Origin: a virus
IMG/VR virus record: IMGVR_UViG_3300049489_000400
Span: 1-64,000 of that record
Reading direction: 5' to 3' (one strand)
DNA length: 64,000 nucleotides
Shown: piece after piece, positions 29,742 through 39,150 of the stretch
Layout: the number at the start of each line of letters is the position of its first letter
Position numbering within the stretch: the first letter of the stretch is position 1
The notes under the pieces: model-generated
What the model was told of the DNA's origin: nothing
What the model saw: the letters and a program-made list of their open reading frames with translations, nothing else
The model's database searches: none
Program-made: the position numbers and the translations under genes

Positions 29742-31225
29742 AACTCTTTTCTGTTTTGCAATATAGCTTTTTGATTCTCAATAACCTCCTCATAATCAGA
29801 CAAGAAAACTAATTTCTTCTTCGCTCTTGTAATCGCTACATATAACAAATTATCTTCCTGTTTCAACTGCCATTCCTGAACTGCGAATCTGCTAGGTATT
29901 AACTCTGGACAGAGAATAAATACATTGTCGTTTTCAAGACCTTTAGATTTATGTATTGTAGAAAGACATATACCTTCACCTTGTTCTTTAAAAATCTGCT
30001 TAATGTTTTCCTTCAAATCCTTAGTGTAAGAAACACCTTCTGATAGAACAGATAGTATATCGAATTTCTGATTCATTCCGTCAATTTTCTCAGAATTATC
30101 AGGATTCTTCATCCCAAGTTTGATCAGCTTTAGTCTTTCTTTTTGTATAGTTTGTCGATATTTAACTAACATGCTCTTAGTTGTTTCACACCCTATTTTA
30201 TTCACTAAAGCAATAAGTCCTACTCCAATATCCTTACCCTTAACATATGATTTTATACCCATAGATAAGAAATAAAGATTAGACAAAACAAGTGGTTTTA
30301 AATTCCTACAAAGAACCCAATCCCCACTTCGTATTTCATCTATGAACCCCTCTCTAACTATCCCTGGTTTATTCCCACTGAAAGGTTCAATCTGAGGATT
30401 AATCTTTTTAGCAGCTTCTACTATTCTTGTTCCACAACGATAATTTACCGATAAAGGCAGTTCAATTGTGTTATCGAATAAAGTTTTTAATCTCGAATAA
30501 CTATCAATGTCTGCGCCAGCAAAACCATATATAGCCTGATTAGGGTCTCCAACAGCAACTAATCTCCCACCTCTCTTTAAAATCTTAGTTATAATACTTT
30601 GTTGACATCTAGACAAATCTTGACTTTCATCTACAAATACATAATCGAATTTAGCTACTTTTAAGTCCTCTGAAACGACACGATAAATCATATCCGTAAA
30701 ATCGAACAGATGATCATCCTTATCCATTAATTTTAGAACTTCAATCGCCATTTGAGCTTCCTCATCATTTATGTTCAAATCATGATGAGATGCTAATTCT
30801 ACTACTTTTTCTACATCGAATGTTAGAGTCATTCTCATCAAATCTACAATAGTAGAAAGAACATATTGGTAGTAAGCAGTTTTCTTAATGTCGATTTTAT
30901 TTTTCAATAAGACCTTTTTGATATGTTCTAAGGATTTATTAGGCTTTAATTCAGCCTTATAACCTCTGTTCTTCATTATTGAACGCCAACAAAAAGAGTG
31001 CATTGTAGTAACAAGGACATCTTTTCTTTTTATCCTTGTTTTTAATTCGTCTACAATTGAATTATTGAATGCTAAAAATGCTATATCCTTACCTTTAGGA
31101 ACTAAATCTAAACAACCCATTAGGGTGGTTGTTTTGCCAGACCCAGCTACAGCACCGATGATAATATTTGTATTAGAATCTCTAATTTCATTATAGATTC
31201 TTGTCTGATATTTTGAATCTTCCAT
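29738..31225 (-). CDS. UvrD/PcrA-type superfamily 1 helicase
   Basis: A 495-residue 3'-5' type helicase with Walker A GAVAGSGKTTT (24-34), motif Ia AFLAFNNS, motif II VFVDESQD (196-203), motif III VGDPNQAIYGFAGAD (225-239), motif V STIHKSKGLEND and motif VI YVAITRAKKKL. It is shorter than UvrD because the 1B and 2B inserts are reduced. Roles in replication restart or recombination are likely. Confidence 0.93.
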   Translation of the reverse strand: MEDSKYQTRIYNEIRDSNTNIIIGAVAGSGKTTTLMGCLDLVPKGKDIAFLAFNNSIVDELKTRIKRKDVLVTTMHSFCWRSIMKNRGYKAELKPNKSLEHIKKVLLKNKIDIKKTAYYQYVLSTIVDLMRMTLTFDVEKVVELASHHDLNINDEEAQMAIEVLKLMDKDDHLFDFTDMIYRVVSEDLKVAKFDYVFVDESQDLSRCQQSIITKILKRGGRLVAVGDPNQAIYGFAGADIDSYSRLKTLFDNTIELPLSVNYRCGTRIVEAAKKINPQIEPFSGNKPGIVREGFIDEIRSGDWVLCRNLKPLVLSNLYFLSMGIKSYVKGKDIGVGLIALVNKIGCETTKSMLVKYRQTIQKERLKLIKLGMKNPDNSEKIDGMNQKFDILSVLSEGVSYTKDLKENIKQIFKEQGEGICLSTIHKSKGLENDNVFILCPELIPSRFAVQEWQLKQEDNLLYVAITRAKKKLVFLSDYEEVIENQKAILQNRKEL

Positions 31226-31226
31226 C

Positions 31227-31553
31227 TTAATTAGTATAGAATCTCCACTGATGATTTTCGCTTAATTTGAACTTCAATTTGCTTTTAATTGCATATTTTT
31301 GATCAAATACAGAATTAAATCCAGCTACATCCCCCTGATTGAATATCGAATTACAAAGAAATTCGTTTATCAGTACACCTTCAAACTGAAGATATGGAGC
31401 TGTATGAACAGTTCCTCCTACTGGAGGCTCAAAAGAACTTACAAGAAAGAAATTTATATTTCCGTCCATATTAACTTCTAGGATATCATGTCCATTTTCC
31501 GTCAACGCATTAACCTCGTTAAACAACTCTGAGTATGATTTACTGTTCTTCAT
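31227..31553 (-). CDS. Hypothetical protein, 108 residues
   Basis: No recognised motif; moderately hydrophobic with beta-type segments (GNINFFLVSSFEPPVGGTVH). It lies between the sigma-like gene (14-base overlap) and the helicase gene (1-base gap). Confidence 0.65.
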   Translation of the reverse strand: MKNSKSYSELFNEVNALTENGHDILEVNMDGNINFFLVSSFEPPVGGTVHTAPYLQFEGVLINEFLCNSIFNQGDVAGFNSVFDQKYAIKSKLKFKLSENHQWRFYTN

Positions 31554-32163
31554 CTTCGTTAAAAATTACAATTTGCTTTTTGATTTTCTTGATAGAATTT
31601 TGGTATTGAGATGATGTTATTCTCTTTTTTCTATCAAGGAACTCATCTTTCTTTTCGTTTAATAACTTTGACCGTAGAACCATCTTATCTACTTTATCCA
31701 AATCTAGGAATGATATTAAAAAGTCAATATCATATTGAGAAGAGTTTTGTATAACAGGTCTGAATATCTCATGCTTCTGAAAATCTTGAAACTTTTCGCT
31801 GTTTCTAACTTCTTTCTGAAACATTCTGAATAGACTCCTGGTTAACGACTTATTGTAGTAAAAATAGAAACAGCTTTTAGAATGCACCTTGTAGTTACTC
31901 ACACACTTATCCAGCACTATGTAACATTCTGTTTCTATTTCATCTTTCTCAAGGCACTCGTGAGTAACACTTGAATTTCTAAACAACATCTGATAGTTTG
32001 TAACGTTCTTAATGACTATTTTCTTCATCATCTTAAACAGTTCAAACTTTAATTCAGACACTAATCTTTCATTAGTGCTTTTTTGTATCTTTAGAATATA
32101 GCCATTAACTTTCTTTCTGTTGAACTCTGGCTCTGCTATTTTGAATAAAGTAAAATGCATCAT
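31540..32163 (-). CDS. Sigma-factor-like protein (probable gp55-type)
   Basis: A 207-residue protein. Residues about 40-122 fit sigma-70 region 2: ETECYIVLDKCVSNYK, CFYFYYNKSLTRSLFRMFQK. Residues about 150-198 could hold a region 4-like HTH (DLDKVDKMVLRSKLLNEKKD onward). In T4-like phages the late sigma gp55 gene lies next to the 46/47 genes, and here the gene lies close to SbcC/SbcD. It probably directs host RNA polymerase to one of the phage promoter classes. Confidence 0.65.
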   Translation of the reverse strand: MMHFTLFKIAEPEFNRKKVNGYILKIQKSTNERLVSELKFELFKMMKKIVIKNVTNYQMLFRNSSVTHECLEKDEIETECYIVLDKCVSNYKVHSKSCFYFYYNKSLTRSLFRMFQKEVRNSEKFQDFQKHEIFRPVIQNSSQYDIDFLISFLDLDKVDKMVLRSKLLNEKKDEFLDRKKRITSSQYQNSIKKIKKQIVIFNEDEEQ

Positions 32164-32468
32164 CCTTTAAATTTTTCGATTAACTCTTTGTTTTTAACGT
32201 ATTTTTGCTCCTTGATATCTTTCTTATAATGCTCTCTGGAACGCTTCGTTAAAACGGCTTGTTTTTGGTCAGGGGTCATGGAATTAAATTTGTTGACCCC
32301 CCAAGAAGGAATATAACCTAAACATTTAAGAACCTTAGATTCATCATTAGGACATTTTACATCATTTTCTTCTTTTTCCTGTTCCGTCATTTCTATGACG
32401 AAATTATTTCTATTGTTACCGCATGAGCAATCTAAACAACAGAAATTGAATTTCTTAGTACTATCCAT
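32160..32468 (-). CDS. Zinc-ribbon-like protein
   Basis: A 102-residue protein. N-terminal C-C-x-x-C-x-C (FNFCCLDCSCG) and C39/C49 (VKCPNDESKVLKCLG) would bind one or two Zn ions. The rest is basic and helical. It overlaps the sigma-like gene as ATGA. Perhaps a transcription co-factor. Confidence 0.65.
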   Translation of the reverse strand: MDSTKKFNFCCLDCSCGNNRNNFVIEMTEQEKEENDVKCPNDESKVLKCLGYIPSWGVNKFNSMTPDQKQAVLTKRSREHYKKDIKEQKYVKNKELIEKFKG

Positions 32469-33003
32469 TTATCTTAGATTTTAGTAAGTGTAAAATATGA
32501 ATAGCATCTGCTTCATTATCATCAGAACCTTTATAGCCCCATAATTTATCAGCAAATTCAATCATTAAAGGTTTACCAGCATTTCCATTAGAAGTTGCGA
32601 ATTTCTTTATCTCTGAAGCAGAAAATTCAATGTACTCAATTTCTAATTCCGTACTCAATTTTTCAATTATACAAATTAACTTACTAGAATGTATGATTGG
32701 ATTGATGTTACGTCCTGATGGTAATTCATAAGCAATGACGTTAATCTTATTCTTAACAAGAAAATCTCTTAATCTTGATTCGAATCTAATCCACTTCATA
32801 CCTTGACTTTCTTTACTCTTTATGGATAAGTCCCATAATTCGTAATTATAATCAGAACCTACTAATTGCCAAGCAATTCCACATTTAGTAGCCTGGTCGA
32901 TAGCCATAAGATTCATAGAAACAGGCTTGAGAGCAGTTTTTATTTTCCTTGCTCTTCCTACTTTGTCATCTATCGCTTTTTGTTTCGATTTCGTTTTAGC
33001 CAT
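32461..33003 (-). CDS. RuvC-like Holliday junction resolvase
   Basis: A 180-residue RNase H-fold nuclease. D36 in LMAIDQATKCGIA, E93 in IAYELPSG, and D161-D162/D166 in GSDDNEADAIHI make up the RuvC acidic set; NAGKPLMIEFA is the usual helix before the last motif. It would cut branched DNA during recombination and before packaging, like T4 gp49 in role but RuvC-like in fold. It lies next to the SbcC gene. Confidence 0.85.
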   Translation of the reverse strand: MAKTKSKQKAIDDKVGRARKIKTALKPVSMNLMAIDQATKCGIAWQLVGSDYNYELWDLSIKSKESQGMKWIRFESRLRDFLVKNKINVIAYELPSGRNINPIIHSSKLICIIEKLSTELEIEYIEFSASEIKKFATSNGNAGKPLMIEFADKLWGYKGSDDNEADAIHILHLLKSKING

Positions 33004-33004
33004 C

Positions 33005-34870
33005 TTAGTTTAATATTCGACTGACACCGTCAATCTTTTTAATGTATAATTCGTTTTCTGCTCCTATTGGATCATTTCTATGAGATACGACCATAGTAGT
33101 AACACCTATGTGTTCTAATATGTTTACAACATCTCTTTGTCCAGTCGCATCAAGACCATCGAAAACTTCATCTAGTATCAACAAATTAAGTCCACCTGTT
33201 GGAGCAGACATATTCATCAATTTCTGAAGACCCACGATATTAGCAAGATTTATACGACCTTTCTCACCTCCAGAATATCTCTTAAAACTACCTAAATTAT
33301 TACCATTTCTCAAAATTGAAACGCTAATTTTCTCAGATAGTTCACCGTTTTTTAACTCTGTAAATCCATCAATCTGAACTTGCAAATCTGAGTTGAATTT
33401 CTTCAGATAACTATTTGTCATTCCTTCGATAATCTTCACACTCTTATTACTTAAATAGGTGCTAAAGCCTTTTTTACCAAAATGGTAAATCCAGAAGTCT
33501 ATATCGGAAATTTCTTTTGAAATTGAATCTAATTCTTCTGTTTTAGCATGCTTATGCTTTTCTGTTTCAGCAAGCTTCAATCTGACTTCTTTTATTTTTT
33601 CTTTGTTGTCAGAGACCTTAGAAAGTTTTTCGATAGAATCTTTTAATTTTGAAATACTTCTATCATTGACAGATATTTCGTCATTTGTTCCTCTTATCTT
33701 ATTTTCAAGTCGATTTATTTTCTGTTCTATTTCTTGCTTTTTGTCGGTCTGCTGCTTGATAGTCTTAATGTCTGATTCCTTTACTTCTATTTTCTTTTGT
33801 ATTCTTTTAACATTAGATTTAGCAATTGTTAACTCTTCTGTAGAATACTCAATCAGTTCATCAACCTCAGAAACATCTATATCAGATGAAGGATTGAATT
33901 CATGATTACATTCTGGACAAGTTATCGCTCCATCTTTTATAGTGCTAAGGTGGTCGATAGTAGATTCAATATTTCTTACTTTAGTTTTTGTTTTCTTTAA
34001 TTTTTCCTCCAGTAACTCAATTGATTTCTTAACCTCTTTTATATGGTTAGAATCTACCTTTATTAGGTCATTTTCAGCCTTTAACTGCTCTATTTTTTCC
34101 TTGCATTCTAATTTGTAAATCTCTAGTCCTTTTGACTCTGATTCTAATTCTTTTATATCAGATTCGATTTCTTTTATCTTGTCATCATTTGAATTAGTTT
34201 TAGATTTTTTCAAATCTTCAATTTCTTGTTCATAAACTTCTATTTTAGACTCAAGTGAATTTATTGAATCCTCTACTTTTCTTAGTTTAGTAGATTCAAG
34301 TTCCTTTTTTTCAGCTTTCAAATTTTCTATTATCTTGCTGATTTTATCGGTATTAGAAAGTCTTGATATGATGTTTTTCTTTTCTGTATCATTTACAGTC
34401 AAGAATGAGAAATTGGTATCTTGTCCAATTATGAAAAAATGTAGTAAATCCTCTCTGGATAAGCCTATTAATTCATATACTCTCTGGTTAGCTTCATTAA
34501 CAGATGTTATTTCTTTATTCAGCTCATTATTTTCCCATATTTCAACCTTTGCTGATTTCTTTCTATGGAACCATCTTTTTATTGTGAGATCATTTACATC
34601 TCCTAACTTGTTCTCAAGAGTAAATTCTACATAAGCAGAATTTTCACCATCCTGAATGAAGTCTTCTTTATTTACATCTCTACAAGTCAATCCAGTAGTA
34701 GCTAGTGATATGGCTTCTATCAGAGTAGATTTTCCAGAACCGTTACTATCTGCACCAGGGTCTGATTCATTAACCCCGAATATCATAGTACAACTATTTC
34801 TTGAGAACTCGTACTCTGTTTCTGAGTGCGTCATCAAGGCTGTCATCTTTATTGACTTTGCTTGCCACAT
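33005..34870 (-). CDS. SbcC/gp46-like recombination ATPase
   Basis: A 621-residue SMC-type ATPase. Walker A lies at 40-49 (ADSNGSGKST), a long coiled coil at about 180-460 with a zinc hook C318-P-E-C321, the ABC signature SGGEKGR at 533-539, Walker B LNLLILDEVFD at 561-571 and the H-loop His597. With the SbcD-like nuclease it forms the Rad50/Mre11-type complex that resects DNA ends for recombination-dependent replication. It is shorter than bacterial SbcC and similar to T4 gp46. Confidence 0.93.
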   Translation of the reverse strand: MWQAKSIKMTALMTHSETEYEFSRNSCTMIFGVNESDPGADSNGSGKSTLIEAISLATTGLTCRDVNKEDFIQDGENSAYVEFTLENKLGDVNDLTIKRWFHRKKSAKVEIWENNELNKEITSVNEANQRVYELIGLSREDLLHFFIIGQDTNFSFLTVNDTEKKNIISRLSNTDKISKIIENLKAEKKELESTKLRKVEDSINSLESKIEVYEQEIEDLKKSKTNSNDDKIKEIESDIKELESESKGLEIYKLECKEKIEQLKAENDLIKVDSNHIKEVKKSIELLEEKLKKTKTKVRNIESTIDHLSTIKDGAITCPECNHEFNPSSDIDVSEVDELIEYSTEELTIAKSNVKRIQKKIEVKESDIKTIKQQTDKKQEIEQKINRLENKIRGTNDEISVNDRSISKLKDSIEKLSKVSDNKEKIKEVRLKLAETEKHKHAKTEELDSISKEISDIDFWIYHFGKKGFSTYLSNKSVKIIEGMTNSYLKKFNSDLQVQIDGFTELKNGELSEKISVSILRNGNNLGSFKRYSGGEKGRINLANIVGLQKLMNMSAPTGGLNLLILDEVFDGLDATGQRDVVNILEHIGVTTMVVSHRNDPIGAENELYIKKIDGVSRILN

Positions 34871-35228
34871 ACTTTACTTTATTTGGATTTTGTACAAATT
34901 TAAAATTAGGTGGTAAATAAATATCACCTACCTTTTTATGAATCGCTTTCACTAAATCTAACTTTGATTTAGAAGACATTACGTCATTTGCTGATTTAAT
35001 CGCTTTTGATAATTTGGTAAAGTAAGGTGTCAATCTTGCTCCAGTAACCGCTTCTGTTACACACCAAACAATTAATTTACCCTTTAATTTCTTATAAAGG
35101 AAAAAATCAAAATTTTCAAACTCTTTGATTTTCAAAGGTTTTCCGTCAACCTTCTTGAAATAATTGCCACATCTTATATAGCAATCTTCAGAATGTCTCT
35201 TATACTTTCTTGCTATGACTTTATTCAT
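34794..35228 (-). CDS. Hypothetical protein between SbcC and SbcD
   Basis: A 144-residue basic protein with no recognised family. It overlaps SbcC by 77 bases and the SbcD-like gene by four, so it is part of the same translational unit. Residues about 36-70 (EFENFDFFLYKKLKGKLIVW) look beta-rich. A DNA-binding accessory to the complex is possible. Confidence 0.65.
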   Translation of the reverse strand: MNKVIARKYKRHSEDCYIRCGNYFKKVDGKPLKIKEFENFDFFLYKKLKGKLIVWCVTEAVTGARLTPYFTKLSKAIKSANDVMSSKSKLDLVKAIHKKVGDIYLPPNFKFVQNPNKVKYVASKVNKDDSLDDALRNRVRVLKK

Positions 35229-36256
35229 AACTTCAGATATTTCAGACCTTGTTTTCTATTATCTGAGCTGATTCCTTGAATCTTGCAATATTCTAAGAAA
35301 TGTTTTGTTATTTTCTTAGAATCCATCTGCTCAAAATCCCCCTCCTCAACCTTCAATATTTCACCGTTGATTTCTTCAGACTCAAATTTACAATCAATAC
35401 CCTCATCGGTAAATTTTGACAAATTTATCTTTTCGATATCAGTTTTAGTTCCTTGGAAAATGAATCTGACATTATCATCAGTTCCTTTATGAAATTCTAA
35501 TTCATTTTCTATTGAAGAAATATCAGATGCATCAAGTTTTACCTTTATGTATTTTTTGAACTTACTAGGAACAAATTCCAAACTACCATCCGATTTTATA
35601 AGGGTGAATCCCTTATCAGAAATATCCTCTCCATAGTTTGCTTGATAAGCAGAACCTACATAGTGTATGTTTTTACCTATTATAGAAGAGTCGTGATAAT
35701 GTCCTACAAGTACTTTATCCCAATATTTCATTCTTTTAGTAGGAATACCATCTTCAACGATGCTACCGTCATTATTCCTAACTCCATTAAATGATTTATG
35801 AGTTATTAGTATATTTACAGCTTTGTCCTTGCTCCTAGATATTTTTTCTAATTCATCTAGTCTTTTTGAGTAAGAACTGGTAAAATACGGTAGAAAACCG
35901 ATAAATACATCTCCCTTGATTACAAATCCCTTATCTCTTATTAGATTAAAGGATTTGTAATCAGAGAAAACATCTAAATAACTAGATTCGCTGTCTTGGT
36001 CTGTCTTATCGTGATTGCCAGGAATCCCTACAATTTCTAAACCATACGAATCAACAATATTGAAAATTTTCTTCATTCTTAATAAAGTCTGAAGATTCTG
36101 ACCTATCCTGTTTGTAAACCAATCACCAGCGTGAGTAATAGTTTTACAATTTTCTTCTACACACAGCTCACAAGCCTGAACAAAAATATCCTCAACTAAA
36201 TCAAGATTATCCTTTTTCAAATGTGTGTCAGTAAGTAGAACGGAAACTGTTTTCAT
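35225..36256 (-). CDS. SbcD/gp47-like nuclease
   Basis: A 343-residue metallophosphoesterase with all five metal motifs: D10-x-H12 in LTDTHLK, D45 in HAGDWF, N81-H82-D in GNHDK, H153 in ITHKS and H186/H188 in GHYHD. It is the nuclease partner of the SbcC-like ATPase. The class B box at 36274-36284 lies 19 bases before the ATG and may start the recombination operon that runs down to RNase H. Confidence 0.93.
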   Translation of the reverse strand: MKTVSVLLTDTHLKKDNLDLVEDIFVQACELCVEENCKTITHAGDWFTNRIGQNLQTLLRMKKIFNIVDSYGLEIVGIPGNHDKTDQDSESSYLDVFSDYKSFNLIRDKGFVIKGDVFIGFLPYFTSSYSKRLDELEKISRSKDKAVNILITHKSFNGVRNNDGSIVEDGIPTKRMKYWDKVLVGHYHDSSIIGKNIHYVGSAYQANYGEDISDKGFTLIKSDGSLEFVPSKFKKYIKVKLDASDISSIENELEFHKGTDDNVRFIFQGTKTDIEKINLSKFTDEGIDCKFESEEINGEILKVEEGDFEQMDSKKITKHFLEYCKIQGISSDNRKQGLKYLKL

Positions 36257-36272
36257 ATAACGACTTTTATTT

Positions 36273-37361
36273 CTATAACTTTGGATATCTCTCCTCCATT
36301 ACATCGTCATGTCTAGCTTCTGTTATTTTTTTAGTTAAAACGTCTAACAACTTGTTTCTTTCATAATACAAATCAAAGAATGTTCTTTTGCTCTTCCATT
36401 GCATTTTACCCATGAAGTCAAAAACAGTTGCAGATTTCTTTTTCACTATACCTTTTTCTACAGCATACTGTATATCTTCATCAGATAAAATGATACCATA
36501 TCCTAACAATATAGTTATCTTAGTTTTTCTGCGGCTTCCAAAGTCATTTTTCACTGTCTTAATTTCAGTATATTGAGCAACCTCAACATCATCTATTTTC
36601 TCATGACCTATCAAAGTTGTTCTCAATCTAATTGTAGGAAAAAACTGTATCCATTCTCCACCTCCAGATTTTTTCTCCTTAGACATACCTCCAATCTGAT
36701 CATGTACGTGATTCAATATTACAAAATGAACAATAGAATCGTACATCTCACCAGTTAGATATTTAGCGAACATCTTGGCAGATTTTGCAAATGAAGCCAT
36801 TTGAGCATGCTTCAGTTCAGACATATCCTTACCTTTTTCCAATGCTTTCTCCATTGTTTTAGTATTATCGTCTAAAGTATCCAATTCTGCCTTAGATAGC
36901 GTAGCGCCAAGAGAATCCCACATGAAATAGAACTTAGGTGTCTCACCAATCTCTTCTTCAATGAATATTTTCTTTGAGTCTTCAATCAGTTTCTTAACTT
37001 TCATGAACATCTCTTCTACATATCTAATTTTAATGATAAGCACTTTGTCTGGATCAATACCTATCTTTATGGCGTAATCTTTATTATCCCTGTTCTCTGA
37101 GGATAGGATGACAGCAATTCCATTCTTTTGTTTCTTCAAGAAATGTTTCATTCCTTGTAAAGCAAGAGTTGTCTTACCTGACCTGGATAGACCAGCTATT
37201 TCTATCATACCAGTAGGGAAACCTAATATTCCAAGGTTATAATCTAGTTCAGGACTTCCTGTTGGAACCCAGCTTTTATTATCCTTGAAATTATCTTTGT
37301 CGGTAAATTTCACAACATCTTCACTGTTAAATCTCTTAACAAGTTTATCTACTATGCTCAT
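36273..37361 (-). CDS. RecA/UvsX-like recombinase
   Basis: A 362-residue RecA-fold ATPase: Walker A GLSRSGKTT at 57-65, Walker B FYFMWDSLGA at about 145-154, and an L2-region SGGGEW. It would form filaments on ssDNA and catalyse strand exchange. It is surrounded by its functional partners: the ssDNA-binding protein and UvsY-like gene upstream, SbcD and SbcC downstream. It ends in TAG, and a class B box begins within two bases of that codon. Confidence 0.9.
   Translation of the reverse strand: MSIVDKLVKRFNSEDVVKFTDKDNFKDNKSWVPTGSPELDYNLGILGFPTGMIEIAGLSRSGKTTLALQGMKHFLKKQKNGIAVILSSENRDNKDYAIKIGIDPDKVLIIKIRYVEEMFMKVKKLIEDSKKIFIEEEIGETPKFYFMWDSLGATLSKAELDTLDDNTKTMEKALEKGKDMSELKHAQMASFAKSAKMFAKYLTGEMYDSIVHFVILNHVHDQIGGMSKEKKSGGGEWIQFFPTIRLRTTLIGHEKIDDVEVAQYTEIKTVKNDFGSRRKTKITILLGYGIILSDEDIQYAVEKGIVKKKSATVFDFMGKMQWKSKRTFFDLYYERNKLLDVLTKKITEARHDDVMEERYPKL
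36274..36284 (-). promoter_or_regulatory. Class B box (CCAAAGTTATA)
   Basis: Overlaps the last codons and TAG of the RecA-like gene, 19 bases before the SbcD-like ATG. Confidence 0.55.
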
Positions 37362-37373
37362 AATTTATTGTAT

Positions 37374-37399
37374 TAAAAAAGGGGCACTATGACCCCTTT
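37374..37399 (-). terminator. Intrinsic terminator
   Basis: The stem AAAGGGG/CCCCTTT (37378-37384 with 37393-37399), loop of 8, followed by TTTTTTAA on the minus strand, 20 bases after the stop of the ssDNA-binding protein gene. It separates that highly expressed gene from the RecA-like gene. Confidence 0.88.
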
Positions 37400-37418
37400 C
37401 TATGTTAAATGAAAATTA

Positions 37419-38585
37419 TTATTTCTTTCCTTTTTTGAGTCTAGCACGAATATCATCCATACTCATTTTACCTTTCTTCTTGGCAGGCTTTTCTTCCTCC
37501 TCATCGTCGTCATCGGAATCATCTTCATCGTCGTCTGAGTCTTCGTCCTCATCTTCCTCATCTTCCTCAACTACTTTTTTCTTAGAAGATGATTTTTTCT
37601 TTGGAGTTTCTTCCTCTTCTTCATCGTCATCGTCTGAATCGTCTTCATCCTCGTCCTCATCTTCCTCTTCAACTACTTTTTTAGCAGCTTTCTTTTTAGG
37701 TTCAGGTTTTTTAGATGATTTCTTTTTAGGTTTTTCATCCTCTTCTTCATCGTCATCATCGTCAGAATCCTCATATTGAGATTTAACTTTTTCTACGATT
37801 TCCAACCAATCTTCATCTTCAAAGAAGTCGATTTCATTTTCAGTATCAAAAAATCTCAAACCTTCTAATGCTAGTTCAAAATCCTTCAATCCGTAAACAT
37901 TCAAATAAAGTTCTTGTAAAGATTTAGCCTTGTCGAATTTCTCAAGATTTTCATCTGAGATTGGAGTAGCTTTCTTACCAACAGACACTTCGTAATAATC
38001 TTCACCTTTCTTCTTGTTAGGCTTTGAATTATACTTGATCAATAATGGTAAACCGTCATCTGGGTCAGTGAATGGGTCAACTTCGATAGGCTCATCATCA
38101 TCCTCTACAAAAGTAGCTTTGTTGATAGCATCACGAACAGTCTTTTTGAATGAGATCAATCCAAATTCTCTTTCTTCTTTTGAAATCTTCTCAGCGTAAG
38201 CAATCCAAGAATGTTCAGCACCTAAACCGCCTTTCCAATCAGTAACTTTAGAAAGTTTTTCCTTATCAGACAGATTCTTTTGACAAAAAGAAACATATTC
38301 TTCAATAATATCCTTTTTAGTTCCTCCGTGCTGTCTTGAATTCAAAACTGTTCTTTTTACAGGGTCTCCATTTTCACCCTCAATTGTAAGCCAGTGTCTT
38401 TTTCTTAATACGAAAAAATCTACTCCTTCATGAGCAGGGAAAAGTCTAAATTTGTTAGTTTTTCCTTCCTCAATTTCAAGAAATTCGCTTCTGGAGTGAG
38501 CTCCAATAAGTTCATTCTCTTTGTCTACTTTTTGTTTAAGTAAATCGACCTTGGCTGGCTTATACTTACTTCTTAAATTTGCCAT
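37419..38585 (-). CDS. gp32-like single-stranded DNA-binding protein with long acidic tail
   Basis: A 388-residue protein. The N-terminal 270 residues fit the T4 gp32 layout: a basic N-terminus, an OB-like core with NKFRLFPAHEGVDFFVLRKR and a Cys/His region around VSFCQKN. Residues about 275-370 are repeated blocks of Asp/Glu runs separated by Lys-rich PKKKSS segments, and the end is KGKMSMDDIRARLKKGKK. Acidic tails of SSBs recruit replication proteins; this one is far longer than usual. A class B box lies upstream, a terminator downstream. Confidence 0.78.
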   Translation of the reverse strand: MANLRSKYKPAKVDLLKQKVDKENELIGAHSRSEFLEIEEGKTNKFRLFPAHEGVDFFVLRKRHWLTIEGENGDPVKRTVLNSRQHGGTKKDIIEEYVSFCQKNLSDKEKLSKVTDWKGGLGAEHSWIAYAEKISKEEREFGLISFKKTVRDAINKATFVEDDDEPIEVDPFTDPDDGLPLLIKYNSKPNKKKGEDYYEVSVGKKATPISDENLEKFDKAKSLQELYLNVYGLKDFELALEGLRFFDTENEIDFFEDEDWLEIVEKVKSQYEDSDDDDDEEEDEKPKKKSSKKPEPKKKAAKKVVEEEDEDEDEDDSDDDDEEEEETPKKKSSSKKKVVEEDEEDEDEDSDDDEDDSDDDDEEEEKPAKKKGKMSMDDIRARLKKGKK

Positions 38586-38608
38586 TAGATTTCTTTTTTA
38601 TTTTTAAT

Positions 38609-38619
38609 TAACGTTGTTA
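38609..38619 (-). promoter_or_regulatory. Class B box (TAACAACGTTA)
   Basis: A palindromic variant 23 bases before the ATG of the ssDNA-binding protein and touching the stop of the upstream gene. Confidence 0.55.
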
Positions 38620-39150
38620 CTTAATCCTACCTTCTTTTATCTTAAAATAGATATTGTTCATTTGTTTTTGAATTATATCTAAATCAACATCTCCAGGTCT
38701 AAGCGTCATGCTCAATTTATCTAGCTTAGTTGACTTGTCTCTAGCAGCCTGATAAATAGAATACATATATTCTTTTTCTTTTTGTATTCTATGCATTTTA
38801 GTCCTTTTGACCTTCCAAATCTTGTCGCACAAAAGTGCACTTTCTACTTCATCGACAGTGGCTCTTTTAACTTTACCCTTCTCATCTGAAGTTTCTAATT
38901 CCTCTCTTAACTGATTTTTTCGTTTTGCCTCATAAATAGACAAATCTAATTTTGCCTGCTGAAACTCATTATCCATATCAGCTGCTAACAAACCTAGTTT
39001 ATTTACAACTACTGGGAAGGTTATCAATTCAGCCATAAGATTAGAATAATCAATCTTCAAGATTTTGTCGATGTCTATGTCATTAAAGTCACCAACTTCA
39101 AATTTGACTACCTTTTCGCCAATATTGAATATTAATTCTCTTTGTTTCAT
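38617..39150 (-). CDS. Helical protein, possible UvsY-like recombination mediator
   Basis: A 177-residue all-helical protein. Its pattern (AELITFPVVVNKLGLLAADM, a Tyr/Lys/Arg-rich helix, then KVKRATVDEVESALL and a final KLDKLSMTLRP) resembles phage UvsY-like mediators, which load UvsX on gp32-coated DNA. Position beside both partners supports this; sequence evidence alone is weak. Confidence 0.5.
   Translation of the reverse strand: MKQRELIFNIGEKVVKFEVGDFNDIDIDKILKIDYSNLMAELITFPVVVNKLGLLAADMDNEFQQAKLDLSIYEAKRKNQLREELETSDEKGKVKRATVDEVESALLCDKIWKVKRTKMHRIQKEKEYMYSIYQAARDKSTKLDKLSMTLRPGDVDLDIIQKQMNNIYFKIKEGRIK

Noticed and set aside
33603-33905. Plus-strand ORFs of 60-180 codons across the window
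   Set aside because: All lie antisense to well-supported minus-strand genes, have Ser/Ile/Phe-rich compositions and no recognised domain.
37402-37779. A plus-strand ORF of about 125 codons, almost all Ser
   Set aside because: It is the antisense of the Asp/Glu repeat tail of the ssDNA-binding protein (GAN codons read as TCN). A similar one at 45786-46331 has the same cause.
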